Source of the DNA: Gnetum montanum
Taxonomy: Eukaryota; Streptophyta; Gnetopsida; Gnetales; Gnetaceae
Assembly: GCA_015680685.1 (NCBI GenBank)
Contig: MNCI01003364.1
Coordinates: 1-64,000, forward strand
DNA length: 64,000 nucleotides
Direction: 5' to 3'
Part shown: piece after piece, positions 9,762 to 21,018 of the stretch
Layout: every line of letters begins with the position of its first letter
Position numbering within the stretch: position 1 is the stretch's first letter
Made by a program: the position numbers and the translations under genes
The notes under the pieces: model-generated
What the model saw: only the letters and a program-made list of their open reading frames with translations
Databases searched by the model: none
Told to the model about the DNA's origin: nothing

Positions 9762-12700
9762 TGTAAGAAACCACATTTTTGGTATTCTTACTATGTATTG
9801 TTATTTTTAAAGATTATGTTGCTTGTGCTTGGATGGGTATGATGCTTGGCTTCAGGTTGATATATTTTATAGTTTTCCACTTGATATTGCATCTTGATGA
9901 GCTTTGAGATGCATGAGTGGATTAATGTTACTATGTATCTTTTGGTGTGTGTATATATATATACACATATATAGTTATTAATATTTTTCAGATGTGTAGT
10001 AATCCTATTTTTTATTGTGGCAAGATTTCGTGAAAGGTTTGATTGGGAGCATGGCATGGCTAGTGATTTATGATTTGCTTGAGTATATTTTATTGACCTT
10101 GTTTGTTATGTGGTGTTGGTAGATATTTTTTTCATATTTAATTTAATTTAAGTTATTACTATTTTTAAGATGTTTGTTAGGATATTTTTGGAATAGTTTG
10201 CTTTGTTTATTATTTTACTAGATGTGAATGTTACGTAAGAGTTAAGGAAGTTATGTATGTTGTGAGAAGTTTTGAAGGAAATATTCATTTAGCTTAATAC
10301 TTGTTTCTATAATTGACTATTATTTCCCCTATTCCATTGTTCTATTAATCTTTCATTAAAACTTACATGACTCTTTTATTCTACATACCTTAAGAATTTG
10401 AGATCATAACAAAGAGGTGCTATGGAAGATTGAAGTTGGTGGAGGCACCGGTGAATTTCAGGTCAATTTTGGTATTGCTTGGATCTTTTTCATGTTTCTT
10501 TCTTCTCTTGTAGACTTCTTCATGTAGATTTGGAGGTAAGTAATCTTGGATCCTTTTTCATTTACATTTGTAGGTTTATGCATGTCTGTGAGATGGATTT
10601 TATAATATTAAATTTCTTTTATATTATATTGTTTGTGAACTGATGAGTATTCTTTTGATCATGTTAAAAGTGATTCAATAGATATGATGTGTGTGTAATT
10701 TGTGATTGATGATAATTCTATTTTTGTTGATTTTTGGTATGGGTTTTATTAGAATTATACCAAAATTTTTGTGAAATTAGGTTTTGCCATTCATTGAAAT
10801 TTTATCATGTGTAAGTAAATGATTAGCACTATTATAATTCTAGTTTGGTATTATCTTAGATCTAGAGAAAGAGTATTTGGACTAGATTCATTTGGAGGGT
10901 AGTTTGGAATCTTAGGATTTTCATTCATTTTGATATGTTGCCTAGATCTTCTTTCTATCTTTATTGATCCTAATCTCTTGTCAATGCATATTTTAGTTCT
11001 ATAGATTTTGTGATAGTTTAATTGAATCCTTCTTCATCATTCAATGTGTTATCTTAGTTGTATTGGCATGATTTCTTTGTCAATTTGAGTTTTCCACACT
11101 AGTTCTACTTATGGATTATTCTTGTTGTTGACTAGTTCTTCTTCCTACACTATTGGTTTCTTACCTACAATTTTCCTATCATTTTCCTTTGATTTGGATT
11201 CATCCTAGATGAATTTCAACCTTTCTAGCTTGTACTAGATGTTTTTAGTCTTGAAAAGATGTCTCTTCTACAAGTTACGTTACCTAGAAAGATGTCTCTT
11301 CCTTATGCTAAATGTTTCTTACTTAGTGGAGACATCTTTCTTAGCCTAGATACATCTCTACTCTTTTTGAAATAAGATGTCTCTACCTTTCCATGGACAT
11401 CTCCTATTTTCCTAAACATTTCTACTCCAAGACCAGAACTATAATAAACATTTTTCTTATGAAGTGTTTTTCTCTAGTTTGGTCTAGAAATTGGTTTTAT
11501 AAATTTCAAAGATTCCTAAAACCCTATTGAATCTTCCACCTTTTTTGAATTTATTATGTTTTCTTTGGATTCTTAAACATTGATAATTTTTTTCCTTTGC
11601 ATGAGTGAGTATTATTTGAACTAAACCTTGGTCAATTATGTTTTTTCTTATGGATTATTTTGAGATATTTATTTGTTCTTTTGATCTCTCAAGTCCTTAT
11701 TGCATGAAAACTTCATGTTTTATTTTTGTTAAAATTATTATTGAATTTTTAAGTTTTGGAATACCTTACTTAAAAACGTGATTAATATATGGTTTGAATA
11801 CTAATCCTTATGTGATTATTGGTTCAAATTTCTAGTAATTTTGTTGTTGTGGATTAATTATATTACTTGGAAGAAATGGTTAAGTATTTTTCCTTTTTGG
11901 ATTATTTGATGTCATTGGGACATTGTGTTGGTTATATGAAATATTCTTGGATTGATAGTTTTGGTCTTTCTTTGGATTGATTTCTTTTATTAGGATTGTT
12001 TGGATTGTTGGATTTTCCTTGATGAGTTGGATTGTCATGCTTATGTTACTATCCTCCATGTTTAGTTTGGTCTTCCAAGTTTATATGTTTGGTTGGATAA
12101 TTAGATGATGGAGCTAACATAGAGTTTGTATGACTTGTTAGAGATGGGCTTCCTGGAGATATCTGATGATTGATCTCCATTGGGATGCATCAGTGTAACT
12201 TTCATTGTAGGCCTCGGTCTACATGAGAGAGTCATTCTATGGCTCATTAATTCCTTTCCTTTGATGCCTCTAGAACATTAAAGGTGAGTCTTGTTAGATA
12301 CCTCTAGCATTAGTAAATTTTGGAAATATATGAAGTGAGTCTTGATGATGCTCCATATTCAGTTGAGACTACTTATAAATCCATGGATATGGTAGTTTTA
12401 TATTTGGTTATTTTGAATTTGGGAAAGTATGCATTACAACTTGATACATATTTAGCACTAAGTGTAGTGCATGCTAACCTCCTTATTTATGGTGATGGTT
12501 GAATTTGAAAAATTCTAGTATTAGTAGTGTTTGATGGCTAGATGTTTGGTTGTATGTTGTTTTCTTATTTAGATGTTCTTGAGCTAACATATTTTGTAGG
12601 TTAGCCATGCTCCACCTAATGTACATGTTATATACCCATTCTTTGGATGGAGATGATCCCAAGGTTTCTTACTTATTGTTATATTGAAAACCCATTTTAT

Positions 12701-13233
12701 TACAAGTTGATTAGATTGGGTGGAGATTGATGATCTTGAAGCATTCACTGAGTTGTTCCAATTATGATTTATGATGTTATGCTTCTAGATTTGAATTTTA
12801 CTATTATGCATGAGAAATTTCAAAATTATGTTTTAAATAATATTTCTCATTTTCTTAGTTTTTAATTTTATGAATATGTATGGATTAGAACTTTGATATT
12901 ATGTTTAAATATTTATGGAGATTTAGATTTGAGGTTTATTTAATTCTCTTATTTGTGATTTAATTTTTGGTAGAAGTTTGTATTATTCTCTTTCTAGTTA
13001 GATTATATTTCCAATGTATATATTTAGTGTAATTTTATATTAACATATTATTTTTCCTCTACTATTTAGTTTAATTTCTTTCCTTAGGTCATGGCTTCAT
13101 GCTAAGTTTCTTCTACTTCTTTTCATTATAAAGCTCATTCAATATTTTTCTTCTCGTCATGACCAATCATTTGTTAGGGATTTTAGCCAACATAATGATT
13201 TCAAACCTAAAGTTTAGGAAAGTGAATGTTAAA
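9762..13233 (+). repeat. 5' LTR of A (about 3.47 kb)
   Basis: It starts TGTAAGAAA, homologous to TATAACAAA at the 3' LTR start (26175), so both probably derive from TGTAAC. It aligns with 26175-27134 and then with 56652-58147. The 3' boundary is set by the primer-binding site near 13238 and is uncertain by a few bases. It contains a TG/TA microsatellite (about 9944-9972) and a cluster of GAGACATCT/AGATGTCTC motifs (11240-11400). Open frames inside it are short and fortuitous. LTRs over 3 kb are usual for Tekay/Del. Confidence 0.85.
11260..11383. promoter_or_regulatory. Cluster of TGTCTC/GAGACA motifs in A 5' LTR
   Basis: Exact TGTCTC occurs at 11260-11265, 11293-11298 and 11378-11383, and its complement GAGACA at 11329-11334, each in an extended AGATGTCTC or GAGACATCT context. 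Near-misses lie between them. TGTCTC is the classical auxin-response element bound by ARF proteins. The cluster recurs in the other LTR at about 57180-57400. Function is inferred only from the motif. Confidence 0.4.
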
Positions 13234-13237
13234 AACT

Positions 13238-13255
13238 AATATCAGAGAGTAGGTT
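13238..13255 (+). promoter_or_regulatory. Primer-binding site of A (initiator Met tRNA type)
   Basis: TAATATCAGAGAGTAGGT resembles the canonical plant TGGTATCAGAGC primer site with two G-to-A changes at the start. It lies just after the end of the 5' LTR and before gag. Confidence 0.65.
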
Positions 13256-13289
13256 TTGCCAATTTTGTTAATGCATTACTATGTCTAGT

Positions 13290-14420
13290 GATGGTAGGTG
13301 TTAGAAGTGGATATGGCTATGCTAGGAGGATGGATGTTGACCATAGCAACCCAACATTGATACCTAATCCCATTCATGATTAAATGGATGAGTCATTGAG
13401 AGATTTTAAAGTAGAACCTATCACTTTGATTTCTACTTCTACATAGGATAAGAAGATAAGCCAAATAGATATCAACTGTTATATATTTTAGTTCCTTCAT
13501 CAGCATATGGAAAAGAACTTCAGTTCAACATCAATGCAAGATGTAGAATGCTTCCAAGAGTGGTGGTAATGGTAGATGATCAATGTAGAGAGAGATTATG
13601 AAGAGGTTTTATAAGTTGGAATCCCTTATCTTTCATGATAAGAAGGATCCTACCATTATCACTAAGTCACTTGAGAAGGCCCTTAAGATCTTCAAGCTAA
13701 TGTGTTATATTCTTGTGCAACAAACTCATTTAATAACTCACTAGTTTCATGGATTTGCTAGACATTGGTGGACTACTTAGGAGAAAGCATATCATTCAAA
13801 AGAGTTTGATGTTCATTACAGTAATTTTCTTAGTGTTTTTAATGCTTATTATGTTTCTTTGAAGTTTATAGAGGTAAAGGTTGAGGAGTTTTACTATCTC
13901 TACTAGGCAATTCGACTATGGAAAAGTATGATTATAAGTTGAGGATGTTTGTGTCTCACATACATTTGAATGAGAAGTCAAGGGTCAAATATATTTTTTA
14001 TGGTCTCCATGCATCCATCAAGGATCATTTTCTTTCTCTAATTCTTCAAACATATGAAGATTCTTGAGTTCATATACTAGATCTAAAGCATAGTTAGCTA
14101 CCTAAAGCAGTGGAACATGATTAATCTCAAAAGAGGAACCAAAAATCTTCTAGAAAATCTAGTGGATTCAAGTAGACTAAGAGATCTAGTTTAGGTAAGC
14201 ATAGCTCTCAATCATAGATAGTAGGTGGTAGAACCACTTGTAATTCCATTACTTGTCATACTTGTGTAATAGTTAGGTACATTGTAGGGAATGCCCCAAT
14301 TAGCATAACTATGGTTGGCCATGCCATAAGAGCTTCAACTATCTAAAGAATTCAAGATATGAATATCATCAAAAGGATGGCAAACCTACTAGTGGCCAAG
14401 GTAGTATTAGGATATATGCA
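13290..14420 (+). pseudogene. A gag
   Basis: Decayed gag frames. The capsid region contains HGFARHWWTT (about 13748-13775), the usual G.AR.WW block of chromovirus gag, followed by EKAYHSKEFDVHYSNFL. A degenerate CCHC zinc knuckle lies at about 14245-14290 (CHTCVIVRYIVGNA, with His and the last Cys lost). Stops are frequent and mostly TAG. Gag would form the particle and package RNA. It is followed directly by the protease. Confidence 0.75.
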
Positions 14421-14439
14421 CATGTGTATGTTCTAATGG

Positions 14440-14960
14440 ATCAACATGTTGATGCTCAACCTAACACCATGATAGAAATTAGAGGTATGATTTTTAATTT
14501 AGTTGTTTAGATTTTATTTAATCCTAATGAGAGCCATTATTTCATTGATTCATCAGTAGTTGGATGATTGGTTTTGGTTGGTAAGTATCTTAATCAAGGA
14601 CTTCCTATTAGCTATATTGGTAGTTGTGTTCTTACTATGGGCCAAATCTATAAGTTTGTATCCTTGGTATTTTAGAATGCCACTTGGCTTAGTGATCCTC
14701 AAATTATGAATCTAGTGGACTATGATGTTATCTTTGATATGAATTGGTTGTCTCTCTATCAAGAAATCTTGGATTATTATCACAAGGTACATTTCTTAAT
14801 GTCAAATGATAGTGTTTATATAATGGTGCATACATGGCTACACAAGTTTAAGTTGGATCATATTTCTTTGAGATATTTTCATTATTTTTTGAGGAAGGGT
14901 CATTTTTATTTGGCTATTTTAGCCACTAAACTTTATTTATCATTTGAGATAAATTAGATT
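14440..14960 (+). pseudogene. A protease
   Basis: A frame with FIDSSVVG where active chromovirus proteases have (I/F)DSGA, then YDVIFDMNWLS (about 14722-14754), the standard YDVILGMDWLS block at the end of the domain, followed by a DYYHKVHFL segment like DC..K.V.F. The catalytic motif is damaged, and there are stops in the first half. Order after gag and before RT is normal. Confidence 0.78.
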
Positions 14961-15059
14961 TCCATTATTTATGAGTTTATTGATATTTTTCAATTTGAGT
15001 TACTTGGTCTACCTCTAAGGCATGATGTTGAGTTTGAAGCTTCTCTAAAACTTAAGGCT

Positions 15060-15848
15060 AAACCTATCCCCAAGATTTCATAGATAATGTTCCTTATTGA
15101 GGTAGCAAAATTGAAGATTCAACTTCTAGAGTTGCTTAACAAGAAAATGATTTGTCCAAGTGTGTCTCATTTGGATGCTCCTATCCTCTTTATGAAGAAG
15201 AAAGGTGGTAATATGTGGTTGTACATTGATCAATAACAGTTGAAATAGATGATAGGAAAGAACATGTATTCTTTACTATGCATAGATGATTCTTTCAATT
15301 AGTTGAAAGAAGCTTAGATGTTTTCTAAGATTCATCTAATGTTAAGGTACCACTAGGACTACATCAAAGAGGATTTTGTTCTTAAGACATCCTTCAAGAT
15401 ATGGTGACATTATAACTTCATCATCTTGCATTTGGACTTACTAATGCTTCTACAATGTTTATGTACCTCATGAATGACATCATGAGATCATACCTAGGCA
15501 AGGTTATTATCATGTTCATTGATGATATCTTGGTATACTATTCATTCGAGAAGTTGCATGAATAATATTTGAGGATCATTTTGTAAACACTTCGAGAAAA
15601 CTAACTATTTGATCAACCTTCTAGGTATTCCTTTTAGTGTTGATATATTCAATTCTTGGAGCATGTCATTTTGGAGGCTGGTATAGTGGTGGACCACAAT
15701 AAGATATTAGTTATTTACGATTGGTCTATTTCCAAGGATGTTCGAGAGATTCATAGTTATCTAGGGTTGGTAGGTTATTTTAGAAGGTTCATCAAGAAAT
15801 TATCCCATATTTCTTCATCCCTCATAAAGCTATCATAGAAGGATGTTG
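15060..15848 (+). pseudogene. A reverse transcriptase
   Basis: The usual chromovirus order is seen in pieces. There is a SHLDAPILFMKKKGG fingers block, LYIDQ/LNK-equivalent remnants, a decayed HYNFIILHLDLLMLLQ block in place of MPFGLTNAPA, and FIDDILVYYS (about 15518-15545) containing the catalytic Asp pair. The end has LEAGIVVDHNKI and REIHSYLGLVGYFRRFI (15656-15838). Frameshifts and TAG stops occur throughout. A run of 20 T residues (15850-15869) replaces the coding sequence just after the RT end. Confidence 0.85.
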
Positions 15849-15849
15849 C

Positions 15850-15869
15850 TTTTTTTTTTTTTTTTTTTT
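15850..15869. repeat. Poly(T) run of 20
   Basis: Twenty consecutive T inside what was polymerase coding sequence. It is probably replication slippage in dead sequence. Confidence 0.9.
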
Positions 15870-15889
15870 ACAGAAATCTTATTATCAAG

Positions 15890-16340
15890 ATACCTTTGAT
15901 AAAATTAAGCTAAACTAATCTAGACTCCTATTTTGATTTTACCTACCTTAAGAAAACTCATTAACATTTGCACTAATGCCTTAAGAAAGGATTATGTGTA
16001 TGTTATTATGCAAGAGGAAAAAGTAGTAACCTATGCCTAATGATAGCTTAAGCTTCATGAGATATGCTACTTCACACATGATCTTGAGTTAGAAGTAGTG
16101 GTGTTTGCCTTGAAGGTTTGATGCCATGACCTATTTGGAGAGCAGTTAATAATTGGATTGGATCATAAAGAATTGTAGTATTTGATGAATCAATCATAAT
16201 TAAACCTATGTTAGAGGAGGTTTATTGAGCTATTCATTAATTTTAATTTTACCATCTAGTATCAAATAGAAAAAGTAATGTTGTTGTAGATGCCTTAAGT
16301 TGTATGACTGGTAAGATCCATAATTTGGTGATCTAATTCA
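15890..16340 (+). pseudogene. A RNase H
   Basis: Degenerate frames after RT. They include a segment equivalent to VYTDAS..G.G.VL (about 15990, ALRKDYVYVIM), then E-rich LELEVVVFALK (EKELLAVV..L block, about 16085-16115) and a FTIxYQIEKVMLLxMP-like tail near 16260-16300, corresponding to the final Y.PGK.N.VADALSR block. Very decayed; assigned mainly by position. Confidence 0.6.
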
Positions 16341-16439
16341 ATGTGATGAGTGAGATTCATGTAGAGTAGTAGCACAATCCTTGGTGTGAGAAGCTTAGGT
16401 AATCTAGTGATTCTTTAGTGATGGTTGATGCACTTGGGT

Positions 16440-16637
16440 TACTTTGTTGTAAGGATTGAGTGTGTATGCCTAATTCCTTATCATAGCATCTACTAGAGGA
16501 AGCTCATATTAGTAGGCTTTAGATGAATCTAGGCAATGATAATATGTACTAGATGTTGATGAGGTTGTACTAGTAGCTAAGCATGAAGAAGTAGATTGGA
16601 GAATTTGTTGCTAGATGTTTGATTTTTCAGTATGTTA
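16440..16637 (+). pseudogene. A integrase, zinc-binding N-terminal part
   Basis: It encodes a degenerate HHCC region. EAHISRLxMN (the usual EAH.S...IHPG), a LYxxLSMKK block (normally LY.W.GM..D) and FVARCLIFQ (normally V..C..CQ) are visible. It stops at 16637, where element B is inserted. The frame continues at 25041 without shift once B and one copy of its target duplication are removed. Confidence 0.75.
16633..16637. repeat. Left target-site duplication of B
   Basis: TGTTA here and GGTTA at 25036-25040 flank B. They differ by one base, and the host integrase frame is continuous across them. Confidence 0.65.
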
Positions 16638-17695
16638 TGTTGACATTCTGGTATGTTAAAACCTTAAGGAAAATGAAGAACATAGAATGTTTGTGGAATG
16701 GGATGATTTTGCAAGGCATGAATGAGAACTCAAGAAATGAGATCTAAAAAGAAATGTCATAAAAAAGACTACCTAGATAAGATTAGAGTATGGACAAGCA
16801 CAGATAAAAATAAATATTGTGAGTCAAATGAAGATGCTTCAAGAATTGAGAAGAACAAAAATTAATGAGATGAAGTATTAAAAGATAAAGTGTAAAAATT
16901 AAGGAGACATCTACTATTTTTAGGAGATGTATCCACTAGAGAAGAGATGTCTCCCAAGAGAAATCCCACTTTCAAAGGAGACATCTCCCTTCAGTTAAAG
17001 TAAATCTTAGGTAGATGTCTTTGCCATGAAGATGTCTACTGTAGTCTTTAGATAGTTGTTGTATGATTTCAAAAGTCATGGGAAAATTTCAATGTCATAA
17101 GATGATTCCAAATTTTTGGGCATTAAGAAAGCACTATTAACATCAAAATAATCATTGTCATATATATGATATTGTATTCATGTCCTTCATTGTCACATCA
17201 TTTTCTTGTTTGTATGCTATGTTAAGCCTAAATGACAAGGTCCTGTAATTGTAGTTACATTCTTTCCTTCATTTTTAGATTCTTTCTTATTTTCATATGG
17301 GTTTGATGTGCTCCTTGCAAGAAGGCATCTGTATTGATGTCAAGATCCTGTAGGATTGAGTGAATTTGTAGCATCAAAAGACTTTAGAGTGGAGCTTAAT
17401 TTTGCAAAGGTTGTGGGATCCTTGAAACCACATTTTGAGCTTGTTGGAACCTTATGGGGTTGAGTGGTTTCATAATGAAGAAATACTTCAATGCAGAGCC
17501 TAATGATTGTATAGGATTTGGTGCCCATCAAATTACATTTTTGAAGAAATAAAGTTTGAAGGTGGTAAGGATTCTACCCTCTTAGTGTGGACATATCCAA
17601 GTTGGAAAACCACATAACATTTTGTGTTTTTGTGTGGTAGGTGCAACTTGTATTAGGGAACTTATTCAACCTTCCTTCTAAGTTCTTGATCCTTA
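16638..17695 (+). repeat. 5' LTR of B
   Basis: It starts TGTTGACA and ends CTTA (probably from CA by C-to-T change). It matches 24268-25035 from about 17030 onward. The first about 390 bases have almost no counterpart in the 3' copy. A cluster of GAGACATCT/AGATGTCTC motifs lies at 16900-17040. Confidence 0.78.
16902..17040. promoter_or_regulatory. GAGACA/TGTCTC cluster in B 5' LTR
   Basis: Three exact copies (GGAGACATCT, AGATGTCTCC and GGAGACATCTCC contexts) and several near-copies occur in about 140 bases. A second cluster of the same motif lies in B's internal region at 22310-22500. It resembles the cluster in A's LTRs. TGTCTC is a known auxin-response core; the role here is inference. Confidence 0.35.
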
Positions 17696-17697
17696 AG

Positions 17698-17714
17698 TGG
17701 TATTAGAGTTGGTA
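17698..17714 (+). promoter_or_regulatory. Primer-binding site of B
   Basis: TGGTATTAGAGTTGGTA is a one-transition variant of the initiator-Met tRNA site TGGTATCAGAGC and lies two bases after the LTR end. Confidence 0.85.
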
Positions 17715-17743
17715 CTCTTCATTTGTACTACAAATAGTGAACT

Positions 17744-18620
17744 ATGAAGGAGAAATCATACACAAAGCCATCCATGTTTGATGTGTTTGATTTTGCCTAT
17801 TGGAAGGCAAGGATGCAAGGATTCTTCAAGTCAATGGATTTTAAAGTATGGGAGTCCATCCTTAAAGATTACATATTTCCCATTGATAATGCATCCAAGA
17901 CTCTCAAGCCACAAAGCCAATGGACACCAAAAGAAAAAGATAATTTCATGTATGATTTGAAATAATTTTTTTTATATTGTGCATTGAATAAGTCTAAATT
18001 TAATAGAGTATCTAGATGTAAAACTTCTAAAGAAATTTGATGGCTAATCCATAGTTAAATAATTAAAACTCTTGGTTTTGCAAACTCAATATGAAAAACT
18101 TAGAAAGAGAGAAGGAGAAAAGATAAAAGATTATTTCTCTAGGGAAACTAATCTAGTTGTAGAAATTAGGGGTATAGGCAAGGATTTGCTTGAAAGTGAT
18201 GTAATCATTAAAATGATTAGAACACTACAACTTGAATTTAGACCCAAGGTTACAATTATGGAAGAAAGTAGAGATTTTTTGATCTTAACATTTGAAGAGC
18301 TCCAAAGTGCTCTCATTGCTTATGAAATGAATCTCATAAAGGAGCTATAAAAGAAAAGCCCATTGCCTTGAGATCAACATCTAAAGAAAAAGATCTAGAT
18401 GAACATGGAATGAACAATGAAGAAGAGGTATTAATTTTATAAAGGAGGCTTCAAAAGATTTTAGCAAAAAGAGAAAAGATTTTCAATTAGCAAAGATCCA
18501 ACCAATTCAACATCAAAGGTAAGAATTTTTTCAAACTAAAATTTTGATGCATTTTCATTAGAATGTTGGATATGTGGTGGAAGAGGTCATGTGGCCTCTG
18601 AATGTCTTACTAATGGTATG
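17744..18620 (+). pseudogene. B gag (copia-like, UBN2 type) with CCHC knuckle
   Basis: The first frame (17744-17965) has YWKARMQGFFKSMDFKVW, the usual F.YWK.RM...L...W start of copia-type gag. The second (18072-18350) has LRKREGEKIKDYFSR and LTFEELQSALIAYE, matching the M...E.V..YFSR and L...EL...L..YE blocks. A perfect CX2CX4HX4C knuckle, CWICGGRGHVASEC, lies at about 18561-18602. A second, damaged knuckle (CYNYNKFGHKQWNC, second Cys lost) lies near 19245. Coiled-coil-like sequence (18915-19133) follows. Gag would assemble particles, presumably relying on another element's polymerase. Confidence 0.82.
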
Positions 18621-19590
18621 TTACAATGGAAAGATAGTAATGATGTGGATAAAAAAAGGACCAATTTATACACAAGTTGGGATGATGGAGAACAGAGTGA
18701 AGAAGAGGTGGAGGATGATGTGAAAGACTAAAACCTCATCTATATGGCTCTCATAGATGATGATGCTAGCTTTTTAGATGATGATCAATTGGAGAATGAG
18801 GAAGAGAGGTATGACCTATTGTCTAAGGAAATCTTATCATTTCAAAGTATTTGTGTAAAGTTAACTATGCAAATAAAAACCAAGGATTAAGATATTTCTT
18901 CATTAAATATAATAATGTATGATATCACAAAAAAAATCTCAAACCTTAGGGTAGAGAATAAAGAGCTAAGCAAGTCTTATGAGAAGATTAAGGATGAACT
19001 TATAGATGTCAAAAGTGTAAATGAAAGGCTGGATAAAGGAAAAGAGTCCCTTTGGATGGTTCTTGAGAAAGGAAAAAGTTCATATGATAAACGTGGACTA
19101 GGATGCTGCTCACAAGAAGAGGCATCTACATAAACTTCATTTGGACAAAAGAATTCTCCAAAGATTGAAGTATTAACAAATATCACATTCCAACCATGAA
19201 TAGCTCCAAGGTTTGATTACTCTAAGCATAATAGAAAGGCTAGATGCTATAACTATAATAAGTTTGGGCATAAGCAATGGAATTGCAATATGAAATATTA
19301 TCATATGAATGTTTGGTTATATCATAAGACTTCTTGGTCTTACCCAAATGTGTCTATAAAGGAAACTATCTAGGACCAAAAGAAAACAAGGATAACTCAA
19401 AAGGAAAAAGAAGCTAAGAAGATATGGCGAATTAAAAGAAAAGAAAATGAAAGTAATAAGACCCTTTCCAACAACTTTGTGAAAGGAATGGAGTGCTTGG
19501 AAATAGAGGAAGTTGATGCAAGAAGAGATACCTCAATAGAGGAATCTCTTTCTTAATCTTCTTAGGTGCTCTCATCTTTTCATCAGCAAG
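18620..19590 (+). pseudogene. B gag C-terminal/coiled-coil region
   Basis: A Lys/Glu-rich frame with NLRVENKELSKSYEKIKDEL (18915-19133), a probable coiled coil, followed by a second zinc-knuckle relic (near 19245) and a Lys-rich tail reading QKEKEAKKIWRIKRKENESN (about 19395-19455). Stops separate the pieces. This is the continuation of the gag-like protein up to the insertion of X. Confidence 0.55.
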
Positions 19591-19595
19591 GAGGG
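19591..19595. repeat. Left target-site duplication of solo LTR X
   Basis: GAGGG here and GAGGG at 22203-22207, an exact 5 bp duplication flanking X. Confidence 0.9.
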
Positions 19596-20149
19596 TGTTG
19601 GCACATTTTCAGCCATTACATGGAGCAGGAGTTTCAGTTTACTTACAGAGAATAAAAATAAAATAGGTGTTAAAATTTGGATGAGTTTTACGGTGGTAAA
19701 ACACATATTTTATTTTTAACCTTACATTGGGCAAAGAATGTAATATTTCAGCATATTACATTCAACCAAACTCAGACTGGGTCAGTAGCGGTGGCGGACA
19801 CGAGATATGCCTAGCCTGGCCATACAAATGTATCAAGGATGAACATTATTCAAGAATGGTGTTGGTCCTACTTTCACAAAAGCAAATGAACAGAGAAAAT
19901 AGATTCTGTGGTAAGAAGAAACAGTATAGCATACTGCACTGAATTCTTTTAGAGACAAGGGGACATCTTGTGCTCTCAAAACAAAAAAAAAACGCAGTAT
20001 CAATATAGCAACAAAAACAAGTGATGCTTGCCGCTAAAATTTTGCCAAGAAAATGCCAGAAATAACTTCATATTCCTCTTCAGAATTTTGTCAAATACTT
20101 GCCGTGCAGGGTTTCTTTTTATTTTTTCACAGTGAGCCTAATTTCTTGG

Positions 20150-20650
20150 CCAGAGGCTACAGTAAAATGAATGAAACAGGGCTAAAACACAGACGGTTAC
20201 GATGCCTACACCTATGCCTACGATTCTGGACGGTTACCAGCAAAAAAAAAAAAAAATACAAATGTGCTGGACTTGAACGCTGCCCATGTATAGGAGCAGG
20301 ACACCATCGCCGAGGGTTTACAATCTCAAGCCATTTCATCGCCAATATGGGTAAAATAGTAACTACTGCCGAGCTGTGCGTAGAAGCTGTTCCAACTGCA
20401 ATCGTGTTTGTGGGGGTTCAATGGACAACACACAGCCATAGCAGATGTGGAAGACATGGAGATGGCGGCAGCAGAGCAGCGGCAGGGCTTCAGTGACATC
20501 AGCAATGAACCAACGATGGTGGCAATCGTGACCTCGGGCCAATCCAAGGCAGAGCGGTGGCGGCAAAATAGTGGACGGAGCAAGTTCGGTGGAGTGGAAC
20601 AACACAAATCGCGGGAATAGGCTGTGTACAGGAGAAGCCATCGGGCAACG
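20150..20650. other. GC-rich block in U3 of X, possible captured host fragment
   Basis: Distinctly richer in G and C than its surroundings, with overlapping open frames on both strands (for example 20408-20620 plus, with DISNEPTMVAIVTSGQSK). I do not recognise a protein. It occupies the same relative position as the HSP70 fragment in G1's LTR. It could be a captured gene fragment or just a composition island. Confidence 0.4.
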
Positions 20651-21008
20651 TGGTTAACTACGTTGGAAAATTATTTACTTTTGAAACGTATTTTCCATTT
20701 CATAAAATTAATTTTATATCCAATTATATTCCTTGTAAAAATGAAACGATTACGTTTCTAAAGCCTCAAAGATAAACATTGGATATAAATGCTAGATAGC
20801 TACCTATTAAAGTTATTTTCAAAGACACAATTCTTGGGATATTTACACTTGTCAGTTGCAGATTCTTTTTATCATAACTATCCAAAATTGTTGTAACTTA
20901 CCTAACTTGTTGGGCAAGTACTCTCCTAATTGGTTGGCCAAGTTACTTGGGAGAAAAGTTAGGTAAGATATTTTTGAACATGTAACTTACCTAACTACCT
21001 TTGAACCC

Positions 21009-21018
21009 TATAAAAAGG
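21009..21018 (+). promoter_or_regulatory. TATA box of solo LTR X
   Basis: TATAAAAAGG in the same context as 5973-5982 of G1's LTR. The solo LTR therefore retains a possible promoter reading plus strand into B's internal region. Confidence 0.6.

Noticed and set aside
20053-20641. Overlapping ORFs on both strands in X
   Set aside because: They overlap in several frames in a GC-rich block with no recognisable domain; kept only as a possible captured fragment.
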